Positions 18,610-27,435 are shown, counted from the stretch's first letter. The stretch: 64,000 nucleotides of DNA from Chloroflexota bacterium (GCA_009838175.1 VXSB01000060.1:1-64000); one strand, 5' to 3'. Numbers and translations: made by a program. Notes: generated from the sequence alone by a model not told the origin.

Positions 18610-20586
18610 TTGGCGAGAGCGGCTTTACAATGCTGGATAGACCCCAATGGGGTTGCGCCGGTTCCGCGCATTGCATTCCATCTCGTGACGATTAAACCCC
18701 TATATCCCGAATTCGACGACGCGTTTGACGCTGGCGATGATCCAGAGGTTGTTGAACTTGCGCCGCTTGACTTGGAGCAGGAGCTTTCGGTCTGTTTGGT
18801 GTGTGGCACCGAGTTGGGTGGTTCGGAGTTATTCCAAAGAATTCGGGTTTGCCCGCAATGCGGCTTTCACTACAACATCTCGGCGCGCTCGCGCATTGCG
18901 GCGTTGGTGGACCCGGGAACGTTCGAGGAGTCACACCGGTGGATAACCTCGATCGATCCGCTAGTGTTTTCGCCTCGAGTGTCGTACCAAGTGCGCGTTT
19001 TGAACGATCAGGAGCGCACTGGGCTTTCCGAGGCGGCAGTGACTGGTATCGCCCGAATCGGCGGTGCTCGATGCGCGATTATTGCTATTGACTTTGGTTT
19101 TCTCGGTGGGAGCATGGGGCTGGTTGTTGGCGAGAAGGTTGCGCGGATGTTTGAGCTTGCGGCACGCCAACGGTTGCCGGTGATCACATTCGCTACGAGC
19201 GGTGGAGCGAGGTTGCAGGAGGGTGTGCTATCTCTGACCCAGATGGCGAAGACGGTGGTGGCAGCGCGAACGCTTCGAGAACGCGGCATTCCGTTGATCT
19301 CTGTGTTGGCGAATCCGTCGTCGGGACAGATACTTTCCAGCTTCGCTTCGATGTCAGATATCCGTATCGGTGAACCGGGGGCACACATAGCGTTCGCATC
19401 GTTGGGAGCGTTGCGAGAGATCGAAGAGTCTGAGGATGTTGGTGATCACGCAAATGCCGAGGCGATGCTGAACTACGGCCACCTGGACATGGTTTTGAGC
19501 AGGGATAAGCAACGCGATCAACTCTCAGTGCTTTTGGGATTGTTCGACCGTCATGTCAAAGATGACGCCAGAACCCGGCGGCGCGGGTCGAGATATCGGC
19601 CTAGTCGCCAAGACGCGTGGGAGTCGGTGCGTTTGAGCCGGCGGGCCGACCGTCCAACGGCATCAACGTATATTCCGCGTCTATTTCGCAACTTTGTAGA
19701 GCTGCACGGCGACAGGTCTGGTGCGGACGATAAGGGTGTGAAGATAGGACTCGGGTATTTGGGTGTCTATCCCGTCATGGTGATCGCTCAAGAGCGGATA
19801 AGAAGCGATGAAGAAACATCGCAGGAGGATGACGGCTCTATAGAGTCGTTCACCGAGAGGTTTGGTTACGCGGAGTTAGGGCGTGGCGGCATTGGAGTTA
19901 CGGGGTTCCGTAAAGCACGTCGAGCTGCCGTTATGGCCAACGACTTCCGTCTGCCTTTAGTGGTTCTGATTGATACTCCGGGGCCGAAGTTAGGTATCGG
20001 CCAAGAATTGAGCGGTCTAGCGAGCGAGATAGCCGAAACGATCAACGTGATGCTCGGCATTGAGACGCCCGTGGTGTCTGTAGTAATCGGCGAGGGTGGT
20101 TCAGAGGCAGCATTGGCGTTTAGCGTCGCAGATCGAATGATGATGATGGAGAACAGCATCTACACGCCGATCTCACCCGAAGCCGGTGCGGCGACGGAGT
20201 TGCGGGACAGGGCCCGCGCGCCTGAAGTTGCAAGATCGTTGCGTCTTACTTCGTATGATGCGTTGGAGATGGGTATCGCGGATCTAATCATTGCGGAGCC
20301 TGACGGCGGAGCAAATGCGGATCCGGCGAGGGCGGCGAGAATGTTGAAACGCGAATTGATATCCGAGGTGTCGCTATTGCGCAGACGTCATAGGCGAGTC
20401 TTAGCGCGTCATCGCCGGAAACGTTTCCGCCACATCGGCGAGTACGGTCCAGAGTTCCGCGCTGCGGTTCGATCGGAGCTGAATACTTGGGGTTCTGCCG
20501 TTCGTGCACAGATGCGCCGCGTGTTTGGCAGCGGAGACGGGATTGGCGACGAGGAACGTGATGGCGGGCGTTCCGACGAGGTTTGA
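18610..20586 (+). CDS. accDA: Fused acetyl-CoA carboxylase carboxyltransferase, AccD-AccA
   Basis: One 658-residue chain carries both carboxyltransferase subunits that make malonyl-CoA. The AccD part (to about residue 330) has the zinc ribbon CLVCG...CPQCG, and the acyl-CoA pocket region VITFATSGGARLQEG. The AccA part (about 345-600) has FVELHGDRSG, LIDTPGPKLGIGQE and SVVIGEGGSEAALAFSVADR. Most bacteria encode the subunits separately. The AccA half departs from the usual IDTPGAYPGIGAEERGQ wording, and a basic tail of about 60 residues follows. The start is TTG 18610 or, more conservatively, GTG 18685. No biotin carboxylase or BCCP gene is nearby. Confidence 0.9.
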   Translation: MARAALQCWIDPNGVAPVPRIAFHLVTIKPLYPEFDDAFDAGDDPEVVELAPLDLEQELSVCLVCGTELGGSELFQRIRVCPQCGFHYNISARSRIAALVDPGTFEESHRWITSIDPLVFSPRVSYQVRVLNDQERTGLSEAAVTGIARIGGARCAIIAIDFGFLGGSMGLVVGEKVARMFELAARQRLPVITFATSGGARLQEGVLSLTQMAKTVVAARTLRERGIPLISVLANPSSGQILSSFASMSDIRIGEPGAHIAFASLGALREIEESEDVGDHANAEAMLNYGHLDMVLSRDKQRDQLSVLLGLFDRHVKDDARTRRRGSRYRPSRQDAWESVRLSRRADRPTASTYIPRLFRNFVELHGDRSGADDKGVKIGLGYLGVYPVMVIAQERIRSDEETSQEDDGSIESFTERFGYAELGRGGIGVTGFRKARRAAVMANDFRLPLVVLIDTPGPKLGIGQELSGLASEIAETINVMLGIETPVVSVVIGEGGSEAALAFSVADRMMMMENSIYTPISPEAGAATELRDRARAPEVARSLRLTSYDALEMGIADLIIAEPDGGANADPARAARMLKRELISEVSLLRRRHRRVLARHRRKRFRHIGEYGPEFRAAVRSELNTWGSAVRAQMRRVFGSGDGIGDEERDGGRSDEV

Positions 20587-20752
20587 TCAGTCCCGGCGAC
20601 GGTCACTTGTTACCGGTAACGAAGTCTGAACGCCGCAGGGTGCTTGGATAGCAGTAAGGTGCGATGATAAGATAACCATCATCTTCCAAGAGCGAAGCTT
20701 GCCATATATCGCGCCTTAAGCATGCTCTTGGTTCCGACGTTTCCAACGTTGA
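20587..20752. other. Structured spacer after accDA
   Basis: The gap holds a perfect 12-bp palindrome, GTTACCGGTAAC (20609-20620). It also holds a nested hairpin made from CTTGGA/TCCAAG (20643-20648, 20685-20690) enclosing GATGAT/ATCATC. Neither is followed by a T-run. They may be a weak terminator or an operator for the downstream gene; there is no direct evidence for either. Confidence 0.35.
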
Positions 20753-21571
20753 ATGTCTAGCGATAGCGAAGAGCCTGGCAATAGTAGGAGCGACAGAACT
20801 TGTCGCTGCGGCGAGGGTCGCGCGCAAGACGCGGCGGTGATTGCCGCGCTTGATGCTGGTGTCGAATTTCAGGACCCGACCTCGGTTTATATCGACGCCC
20901 AGGCGGAGATAGAGCGCGGGGCGTGGGTAGGTGCCGGAAGCCACATTCTCGGACGTTCTAGGATCGAGAGCGAAGCACGTATCGGTCCGAATGCAATCAT
21001 CGACGATTCGAGGATCGGCAGCGGCGCTACGGTGCAGCCGTTCTCGAGCGTGACCGACGTGTCGGACGTTCGTTCTGGCGCTTTAATCAAAAACCGTTCT
21101 GAGGTACGGGGAAGCGTTGTTGAGTGTGGTGCTGAGATTGGGCCCAATGCATTGGTCGAAGATTCTCACGTTGCTTCGAAAGCAAAAGTAGGTCCTTTCT
21201 GTAGGGTGCGCGCTGGATCTGAGGTGGGTGTCGATGCGTATATCGGAACGCAGGCAGAGGTCAAATCCAGCCGGATAGGAGATGGCTCCAAAGTTGGACA
21301 TTTCTCGTTTGTCGGTGACGCTGAACTTGGTCGGACGGTCAATATTGGTGCGGGCTCAGTGACTGCTAATTTCGATGGTCACAGCGTCCAGAAGACGGTA
21401 ATAGAGGACGACGTGTCGGTTGGTGCGGGTTGCGTGCTGATCGCGCCGTTGCGATTGGGCGCTGGAGCACGGACCGGTGCAGGCGCGGTAGTGACGCGGG
21501 ATGTTGCCGATGGCGAGTTGGTGCTAGGTGTGCCAGCCCGGGTTCATGGCAACGGGTTGGTGCGGAACTGA
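20753..21571 (+). CDS. Stand-alone GlmU-type acetyltransferase domain (left-handed beta-helix)
   Basis: A 272-residue protein made almost wholly of hexapeptide repeats (left-handed beta helix). It matches the C-terminal half of GlmU, which acetylates glucosamine-1-phosphate. The GlmU-specific segment is present: KVGHFSFVGDAELG, including the catalytic histidine, then VNIGAGSVTANFDG, and later AGAVVTRDV. The N-terminal uridylyltransferase half of GlmU is missing. In its place are about 35 unrelated residues including CRCGEG. It may work with a separate nucleotidyltransferase. A general sugar-O/N-acetyltransferase role is the alternative. Confidence 0.8.
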   Translation: MSSDSEEPGNSRSDRTCRCGEGRAQDAAVIAALDAGVEFQDPTSVYIDAQAEIERGAWVGAGSHILGRSRIESEARIGPNAIIDDSRIGSGATVQPFSSVTDVSDVRSGALIKNRSEVRGSVVECGAEIGPNALVEDSHVASKAKVGPFCRVRAGSEVGVDAYIGTQAEVKSSRIGDGSKVGHFSFVGDAELGRTVNIGAGSVTANFDGHSVQKTVIEDDVSVGAGCVLIAPLRLGAGARTGAGAVVTRDVADGELVLGVPARVHGNGLVRN

Positions 21572-21711
21572 CCCTTCGATTGAAACGAAATTAAGTGCCT
21601 CGGTTGCGATGGCACAGAGTAGATTGGCAGGATATGAAATGAAAGATGCGGACGATCCTTTAGGTAGCAGATATCGAGGGATTTCAACAGGTTTATTCGG
21701 GGGATGCCAAG

Positions 21712-22662
21712 ATGGCTGAAGACTGGGTCCCTTGGTTAGTTCTAGCGTTATCGGCGTTTGTCTACGGGATCATGACGCTTACGCTAAGCGTGTTGCAGCC
21801 GCAAGGTCTTGCAGCGATGCTTGGCATGGCGTCGACGGAATCATCGGACCTCAATCCTGGGAGTGCGGGTGATTACCGTGCGACTCGGATCGTGGTGACG
21901 ACGATGCGTAGCGCTTCTTTCATCGCAATCGTTATCTCGGCGTACCGTGCTGCGCAAACGACGTTTGCACCGGAAAACGAAATATGGCTGGTATCGGGTG
22001 TTGCGGCGGCTGTGTTGATCAGCGTCATTGCGATGCGGATGGTTTTGAACCGAATGGCGAGCGGTTGCTACGAGGAGGTCAAGATTTGGTTGGCTCCTGT
22101 GATCTGGCCATCCCGCTTCATCGGACGCCGGTTGCACCTGAATCGCGTAGCGAGTTACATGAACGACGTAGAGAGTCAGGGCGACGCGAATGACGAGCCG
22201 GTGGAGAACGTCTTGAATGTTCTCCAAAACCTGTCATCCAAAGACTTGCGGGCCGATGATTTCATGGTGCCCATATCGGACACGGTGGCGGTGCACGCGG
22301 ATACGGCTCTCGAAGACGTGGTGCTGATGATGGACCAACTATCGATCGACAACGTTGTTGTCTATGACAAGACGGTCGACGAAGTGTTGGGGACGATACA
22401 CAAGGCTGAGGCTTTGCAGGGGTTGAGGCAGAGCGATGGCGGTTCGCCAATCTGCCGAGATTGGATCAGCGCGTCAATCTTCCCGGTACCTGTGACGCAG
22501 CAAGTGGCGACGTTGTTTGACGATTTCCGAGACCGAATGCACGAAACTGCCGTCATGCTCGACGAAGAGGGCAAGGTGGCAGGGATCCTGACTTTTGGCC
22601 TCCTGATGGAGCAGCTTCTCAGGGACGCCAGCTTGGTGGCAAATGAAGCGCAAGAGGCTTAG
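21712..22662 (+). CDS. CNNM-like membrane protein with CBS pair
   Basis: A 316-residue protein. Three hydrophobic segments in about residues 5-125 resemble the CNNM (DUF21) membrane domain of CorC/HlyC-type proteins. A cytoplasmic CBS pair follows (about 180-305), with DFMVPISDTVAV and GILTFGLLMEQLL as recognisable CBS edges. CNNM proteins are linked to magnesium or cobalt efflux in other bacteria. The membrane part is shorter and more divergent than usual and the C-terminal CorC-HlyC domain is absent, so the transport role is tentative. It is followed by several hairpins before the convergent collagen-like gene. Confidence 0.7.
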   Translation: MAEDWVPWLVLALSAFVYGIMTLTLSVLQPQGLAAMLGMASTESSDLNPGSAGDYRATRIVVTTMRSASFIAIVISAYRAAQTTFAPENEIWLVSGVAAAVLISVIAMRMVLNRMASGCYEEVKIWLAPVIWPSRFIGRRLHLNRVASYMNDVESQGDANDEPVENVLNVLQNLSSKDLRADDFMVPISDTVAVHADTALEDVVLMMDQLSIDNVVVYDKTVDEVLGTIHKAEALQGLRQSDGGSPICRDWISASIFPVPVTQQVATLFDDFRDRMHETAVMLDEEGKVAGILTFGLLMEQLLRDASLVANEAQEA

Positions 22663-22768
22663 CCTGAACCGCAGACTACGCTGATTGTGCAGACGGCCTG
22701 TGACGTGACGTCACTTGCAGGCTCCTAACCCTCTCTGAACGAGAGAGGATTTGCACCACAGACACTTT

Positions 22769-22818
22769 CCTCTAGATTGAGGTTCCGTCTGCTGAAGCGC
22801 TTGCATTGACCCGAATGA
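22769..22818 (+). repeat. Dispersed repeat, copy B
   Basis: This is the partner of 64-115. The two copies align gap-free over about 49 nt, with the core GTTCCGTCTGCTGAAGCGC best conserved and the same GAATGA end. The degree of decay suggests old copies. Confidence 0.5.
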
Positions 22819-22939
22819 AGGGGTTCAAAATATCCGATCAGGAGGGTGGATTTACGCTGTGCGGTCTAGGCTCTAGTTGCTGTTGCTTCGCTCCGTATTC
22901 CAAATCGCTGCGCGAAAAGGAGACTTCTTCACACGCGCA

Positions 22940-22975
22940 AAAGCACTTCAGAGACTTGCGCCTCTGAAGTGCTTT
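22940..22975. terminator. Bidirectional hairpin terminator, 14-bp stem
   Basis: AAAGCACTTCAGAG and its exact complement CTCTGAAGTGCTTT flank an 8-nt loop. The stem ends in A/T pairs, so a short U-run arises on either strand. It probably ends transcription from the CBS gene, the collagen-like gene, or both. Confidence 0.7.
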
Positions 22976-22992
22976 GACTAGGTGGAAATTTG

Positions 22993-23024
22993 AGCGTGAA
23001 GCCGACTAATGTCGGCTTCACGCT
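22993..23024. terminator. Second perfect hairpin, 14-bp stem with TAAT loop
   Basis: AGCGTGAAGCCGAC (22993-23006) pairs perfectly with GTCGGCTTCACGCT (23011-23024). It lies 35 nt beyond the stop of the collagen-like gene and 18 nt from the neighbouring hairpin. The tandem pair suggests one terminator per direction, though no long T-run is present. Confidence 0.6.
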
Positions 23025-23058
23025 ACAAGTTCCTAGGAAGGGAACCTCTCGGGAGAGG

Positions 23059-23856
23059 TTACTTGGTCTCGACAACCACCAAGGCGGTCGATGCCTTAGA
23101 ACCTTGGTCACCGGTTGCGACTAACGACTTGACATCGCCGATCACAAAGGAACCGGAGTCGAGGGTTACGTCAGCAGCGAATGCGCCGCTGTCGTTTGCG
23201 GTTGCACTGCCTACGGCCATGTCGGTTTCGCCTGAAACCGTAAGAGCAACTGCTTCTCCAGCCATGAAACCAGAACCGGTTATCAGGACGTTCGAACCTG
23301 CGGCATCCCAGACGATCTTCGAGATCGAGTAGACACCGTCCAAGACTTCAATGTTGGCGTAGTTGTCGGCACCATCAGCACCTGCTGGACCTGGTGCGCC
23401 AGGGGGGCCGGGGTCACCCGGTGCGCCTTGTGCACCAGAAGCGCCATCGGCTCCAGCCTTGCCTTGCGGTCCTGGAACTCCGGCAAGTCCGGGGATTCCT
23501 TGCGTACCTTGCAATCCCGGTTCGCCTGGTGCTCCCGCCTCGCCTGGTGCTCCCGGCTCACCCGGTGCTCCCGGCTTGCCCGGATCTCCCGGCAATCCTG
23601 GCTCACCTGGCTCGCCCGGTGATCCTGCTTCACCTGGCGCTCCCGGCTCGCCCGGTGCTCCCGGTTCGCCCGGTGCTCCCGGCTCGCCCGGTGATCCCGG
23701 CTCACCCGGTGCGCCTGGCAGACCTGGTTCACCTTGCGGACCAGCGCCAGCTAGGCCGATGATCGAGATGATGATTGCGATTACCGACAATATGGCGACT
23801 ACCGCCATAATTGGGTTTTCTCGCAAAGAATCCATCGGGCTACGCGATTCATTCAT
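23059..23856 (-). CDS. Membrane-anchored collagen-like protein
   Basis: A 265-residue protein in three parts. An N-terminal cytoplasmic stub and one membrane segment (about 16-36, [19 protein letters not shown]) anchor it. About 40 Gly-X-Y triplets (about 37-158) follow, rich in GEPG, GAPG and GLPG, and should form a collagen triple helix. The C-terminal domain of about 100 residues is beta-rich, with [16 protein letters not shown] resembling an immunoglobulin-like TIG/IPT fold. Bacterial collagen-like proteins are usually surface stalks or adhesins. Triplet copy number is likely to vary because the DNA is repetitive. Transcription runs toward the paired hairpins at 22940-23024. Confidence 0.9.
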   Translation of the reverse strand: MNESRSPMDSLRENPIMAVVAILSVIAIIISIIGLAGAGPQGEPGLPGAPGEPGSPGEPGAPGEPGAPGEPGAPGEAGSPGEPGEPGLPGDPGKPGAPGEPGAPGEAGAPGEPGLQGTQGIPGLAGVPGPQGKAGADGASGAQGAPGDPGPPGAPGPAGADGADNYANIEVLDGVYSISKIVWDAAGSNVLITGSGFMAGEAVALTVSGETDMAVGSATANDSGAFAADVTLDSGSFVIGDVKSLVATGDQGSKASTALVVVETK

Positions 23857-24383
23857 GAGGACCCGTCCTCCAATCTGATGCTTTCAGATTACTAGCTTGT
23901 CTTAAGCAACAATTACCGTGATCGTTCGGCACGAGGTTCTCTCAATCGCCGTAGTCCACGATGTAGGCATCGAAGCACGGAGCTCAGCCATACTTCGCCA
24001 GTCTCACCGTTCGATGCACACTGAATAATCTTATGCCCGCTTTAGCGCACGTGTCAAGACGGCTCATGCAAGCAACATGCTTATTCGGACGCAACGACCA
24101 GCGATCCTTGCCACGATAGAAGAATGTTACACGATGTTGCGACAATCGCGCTCTACATTTGCGTGAAATAGCGTCTTTTGGCAGATTTTGGGAAGCCGAA
24201 AGCGCTTGGAATCGCCCCGTGACGTTGCGATGTTGCAGCGATGGTCGAGATTTTAGATGCGGCGATGGTATCCTATTAGGTTGAGCTAAACGAATTAGCG
24301 GAAGCATCAAAAGAGATTCAAAGCGCTGGCAGGGCGGAGTAGCGGCAGATCGTCTTCAAACCCCACTTGCGAACAGCGCTTGC
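23857..24383. other. Divergent spacer upstream of collagen-like gene and rpsO
   Basis: This 527-nt gap should hold both divergent promoters. A candidate -10 TATCCT lies near 24269 for rpsO. The segment 24319-24383 carries the inverted repeat described as the rpsO leader. The rest shows no gene, repeat or clear structure. Confidence 0.5.
24321..24381 (+). promoter_or_regulatory. Inverted repeat in the rpsO leader, possible S15 autoregulation site
   Basis: AAGCGCTG (24321-24328) is perfectly complementary to CAGCGCTT (24374-24381), which ends 2 nt before the rpsO start codon. Pairing would bury the ribosome-binding region, which lacks an obvious Shine-Dalgarno. S15 represses its own mRNA through leader structures in several phyla, but these structures differ. 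A regulatory role here is inference. Confidence 0.35.
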
Positions 24384-24662
24384 ATGAAAGAGAAGAGATT
24401 GGAAGCCAGAGCGAAGACGCAGACGATCGAGAAGTTTCGCAAGCACGAGAAGGATACCGGTTCTACTGAGGTCCAAATCGCAATCCTTACGGACCGGATC
24501 AGGGAACTGACAGAGCATTTCAAGGCTCACAAGCACGATGCCGCGGGTAGACGCGGCCTGCAAATGATCGTCGGGAAACGCCGACGATTGCTCCGATACC
24601 TCGCGAAAGAGGATGTTCGCAGATACCGAACGCTGATTGAAGCGTTGGGACTCCGTGGTTGA
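24384..24662 (+). CDS. rpsO: 30S ribosomal protein S15
   Basis: A 92-residue primary 16S rRNA-binding protein. The family signature is clear: [19 protein letters not shown], then [20 protein letters not shown] and [13 protein letters not shown]. It precedes pnp by 271 nt, the classic rpsO-pnp arrangement. The ATG start at 24384 gives a normal length. Confidence 0.97.
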   Translation: MKEKRLEARAKTQTIEKFRKHEKDTGSTEVQIAILTDRIRELTEHFKAHKHDAAGRRGLQMIVGKRRRLLRYLAKEDVRRYRTLIEALGLRG

Positions 24663-24933
24663 ACGGTTCGCTGTCGCTATCCGAGATTGCAGGCGGGGCG
24701 ATGGTACTGCTTCATTCACAAATCCCTTAGACCTTTCAATCGACCGCGCACGACATCTACCTAGGTGCGTACCACGACAGCAACTATGAAGCTGGCAATC
24801 CCGAATTCAACATTAAGGCATATTTCACGCGTCTCTCGACTAAAGGCTTACGCAATCACCACGCTCACAACCAACCCAAGAATTGCCACCCGATGAACGG
24901 GTAGACAAAACAGAAACCAAGAAAGAAAGAAAA

Positions 24934-27369
24934 ATGATTCGAACATTCGAAATAGAAGTCGGCGGCCGAATGATGTCGTTCGAGACAGGCAGGCTGGCGA
25001 AACAGGCTGGCGGCGCAGTGACGATCCGATACGGCGATTTGGTATTGCTGGCGACAGCGACCGCGAGCAAGGAACCGCGTCAAGGGGTCGATTTTCTACC
25101 GCTGACGGTGGATGTTGCCGAAAAGGCGTATGCAGCTGGCAAAATGCCCGGAGGATTCTTCAAGCGAGAAGGTCGACCTAATTCCGAGGCGATACTGGCC
25201 GCGCGATTGTGTGACCGTCCGTTGCGCCCGCTGTTTCCCAAGAGCTACTACAACGAGACGCAGCTGATCATCACGATCCTAGCCGCTGACGAGGTCAACC
25301 CTCACGCGCCGTTGGGCATCGTGGGAGCTTCGGCGGCACTTGCAATCTCGGATATCCCGTTCGATGACCCAGTGGGGGCCTGCAACATCGGCTATATCGA
25401 CGGCGAGCTCGTAGTCAATCCGACGTACGAAGAACTTGAGACATCCGCGCTGGAACTGACCGTCGCAGGCACGGCTGACGCCATCATGATGGTTGAAGCC
25501 GGCGCGAACTTCGTTTCCGAGGATGTGATTCTCGAGGCGTTGAAGTTGGCTCAGGAAGTGAACGGTGAAATTGTTTCCCACATCCGCGAGATGCAAGCAG
25601 AGGTTGGGAAAACCAAGTGGGCGGCATCGGAGGCTTCTGAAGCGGAGCTCGAAGCCAAAGCGGCTACGCAAGAACACGTGGGCGACGCGATCAAAGAAGC
25701 GTTGAAACTTGGTGGCGGCAAAGAAGCGCGTGAGGATGCGATTCGAGAGATCATGTCCGAGGCGAAGTCGGAGTTGACATCTGGCGACGAAGCCCACGAC
25801 GCGTTGCATGTGCAGACTGAACTTTATTCCTTGGAGAAAGAGGCCGTTCGAGAGAGCATCCTAGCTGAGGATCGACGCCCCGATGGTCGCGTCTTGCACG
25901 AATTGCGAGACCTCGATTCGATGGTGGGATACCTTCCTCGGGTCCATGGTTCTGGGATATTCCAGCGCGGCGAGACACAAGTTCTCGGCGTGTTGACGCT
26001 GGCTTCGGCCGCGGATGCGCAGCGTCTGGACAACCTTTCGCCGATCACGACGAAGCGTTTCATGCATCACTACAACTTCCCACCGTACTCGACGGGCGAG
26101 GCCGGTAGGTTCGGATTTACCGGTCGGCGTGAAGTCGGGCACGGGATGTTGGCTGAACGCGCACTGCGGCCAGTTATTCCGTCAGAAGAAGATTTCCCAT
26201 ACTCGTTACGGCTGGTTTCAGAGGTGATGGAATCTAACGGCTCTTCTTCGATGGCCAGCGTTTGCGCAGGAACTCTCGCGTTGATGGACGGTGGCGTACC
26301 GATATCTGCACCGGTAGCGGGTATCGCGATGGGTTTGATAACCGGCGAGAACGGTGCTGCGAAGGTTTTGACGGACATCCAAGGTGCCGAAGACCACGCG
26401 GGCGATATGGACTTCAAGGTCGCCGGGACGCGTGATGGCATCACTGCTTTGCAGATGGACATCAAGGTAAAAGGCATCACCTTCGAGATCATGTCAGAAG
26501 CGCTCGAGCAGGCACGGAATGCCCGCTTCGAGATCCTTGATCACATGGAGCAGACGATCTCATCGCCACGAACCGAGTTGCGCGATGGCGCGCCTCGAAT
26601 GACGACGATCAAGGTTCCGACCGACAAGATCGGCATGGTGATAGGTCCAGGTGGTGCAAACGTACGGGGCATCCAAGAAGAGTTCGGCGTAAGCGTCAAC
26701 ATCGAGGACGATGGATCCGTGACGATTGGCGGCACTGAGGCCGACAAGGTTCAAGGTGCCATCGACAACATTCGCACCATGACTAAGGACATTGAAGTCG
26801 GGGAAAACTACACCGGCAAGGTCGTCAAGATTATGGACTTTGGTTGCTTCGTCAACCTGATTCCTGGCAAAGACGGCATGGTTCACATCAGCGAACTGTC
26901 CGACACTCGAGTTCCCGATGTTCAGTCGGTTGCCAACGAAGGCGACGAGTTGGATGTGATGGTGGTGAACGTCGACCAGAACGGCCGTGTTGACCTCTCG
27001 GTCCGCGCAAGGATCGAAGAGAACAGCCACGGCGATCACGGTCGCGCACTGGAAGAAGCAGTAGGACGACGACGGCCCAATAACCGCGGCGGTGGTCGCG
27101 GTGGAGACCGTGGCGGACGCGGTGGCGGTCGGTTCGATCGCGATAACCGCGGAGGTGGGCGTGGTGGTTACGACCGCGGCGGCAGACGAGATGACTTTGA
27201 TCGCGGTGGCCGGCGTGATCGACGCGACGACTATGACCGCGGGGACAGGCGCGATAACTACGACCGAGGTGGTCGCCGGAACAACCGACGTGACGATTTC
27301 GATGATGGAGACGGCCGTGAGCGCCGCCCCCGTCGCCGAATGATCACTCGCGATCGACGCGACCGATAG
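24934..27369 (+). CDS. pnp: Polyribonucleotide nucleotidyltransferase with Arg/Gly-rich tail
   Basis: PNPase degrades RNA from the 3' end using phosphate. ATG 24934 gives the standard start MIRTFEIEVGGR and 811 residues; the frame is open back to 24883. Two RNase PH domains with a helical linker fill about 1-545 (motifs GGFFKREGRPNSEAILA and SNGSSSMASVCAG). A KH domain (about 555-612, VIGPGGANVRGIQ) and an S1 domain (about 625-695) follow. The last 95 residues are an unusual low-complexity tail of RGG, GGRGG and DRGGRRD repeats. Ordinary bacterial PNPases end near residue 700-720, so this tail is an addition and probably adds RNA binding. Confidence 0.96.
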   Translation: MIRTFEIEVGGRMMSFETGRLAKQAGGAVTIRYGDLVLLATATASKEPRQGVDFLPLTVDVAEKAYAAGKMPGGFFKREGRPNSEAILAARLCDRPLRPLFPKSYYNETQLIITILAADEVNPHAPLGIVGASAALAISDIPFDDPVGACNIGYIDGELVVNPTYEELETSALELTVAGTADAIMMVEAGANFVSEDVILEALKLAQEVNGEIVSHIREMQAEVGKTKWAASEASEAELEAKAATQEHVGDAIKEALKLGGGKEAREDAIREIMSEAKSELTSGDEAHDALHVQTELYSLEKEAVRESILAEDRRPDGRVLHELRDLDSMVGYLPRVHGSGIFQRGETQVLGVLTLASAADAQRLDNLSPITTKRFMHHYNFPPYSTGEAGRFGFTGRREVGHGMLAERALRPVIPSEEDFPYSLRLVSEVMESNGSSSMASVCAGTLALMDGGVPISAPVAGIAMGLITGENGAAKVLTDIQGAEDHAGDMDFKVAGTRDGITALQMDIKVKGITFEIMSEALEQARNARFEILDHMEQTISSPRTELRDGAPRMTTIKVPTDKIGMVIGPGGANVRGIQEEFGVSVNIEDDGSVTIGGTEADKVQGAIDNIRTMTKDIEVGENYTGKVVKIMDFGCFVNLIPGKDGMVHISELSDTRVPDVQSVANEGDELDVMVVNVDQNGRVDLSVRARIEENSHGDHGRALEEAVGRRRPNNRGGGRGGDRGGRGGGRFDRDNRGGGRGGYDRGGRRDDFDRGGRRDRRDDYDRGDRRDNYDRGGRRNNRRDDFDDGDGRERRPRRRMITRDRRDR

Positions 27370-27435
27370 CCTAGAATCGAATTAACAGGAACCGTTCACG
27401 TCGACGGCAGAAATTAAGCAGCATCCAAAGTAGAC

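Larger units (their letters stand above)
22663..23058. other. Hairpin-rich convergent spacer
   Basis: This 396-nt gap separates the plus-strand CBS gene from the minus-strand collagen-like gene. It holds an imperfect hairpin at 22696-22722, a decayed inverted repeat CCTCTCT/AGAGAGG at 22731-22749, the dispersed repeat at 22769-22818, and two strong perfect hairpins described separately. I see no gene in it. Confidence 0.7.

Noticed and set aside
23508-23720. Regular repeats in the collagen gene as a CRISPR array
   Set aside because: The period is 9 nt per triplet and in frame with Gly-X-Y coding, with no spacers and no cas genes.
23363-23878. A 171-residue Gly/Pro-rich frame antisense to the collagen-like gene
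   Set aside because: It mirrors the GGN/CCN triplets of the real gene and lacks an anchor, a family match or a start-site context.
27092-27343. Val/Ala/Thr-rich frame inside the PNPase tail
   Set aside because: It is the +1 reading of the Gly/Arg repeat codons in the pnp gene.
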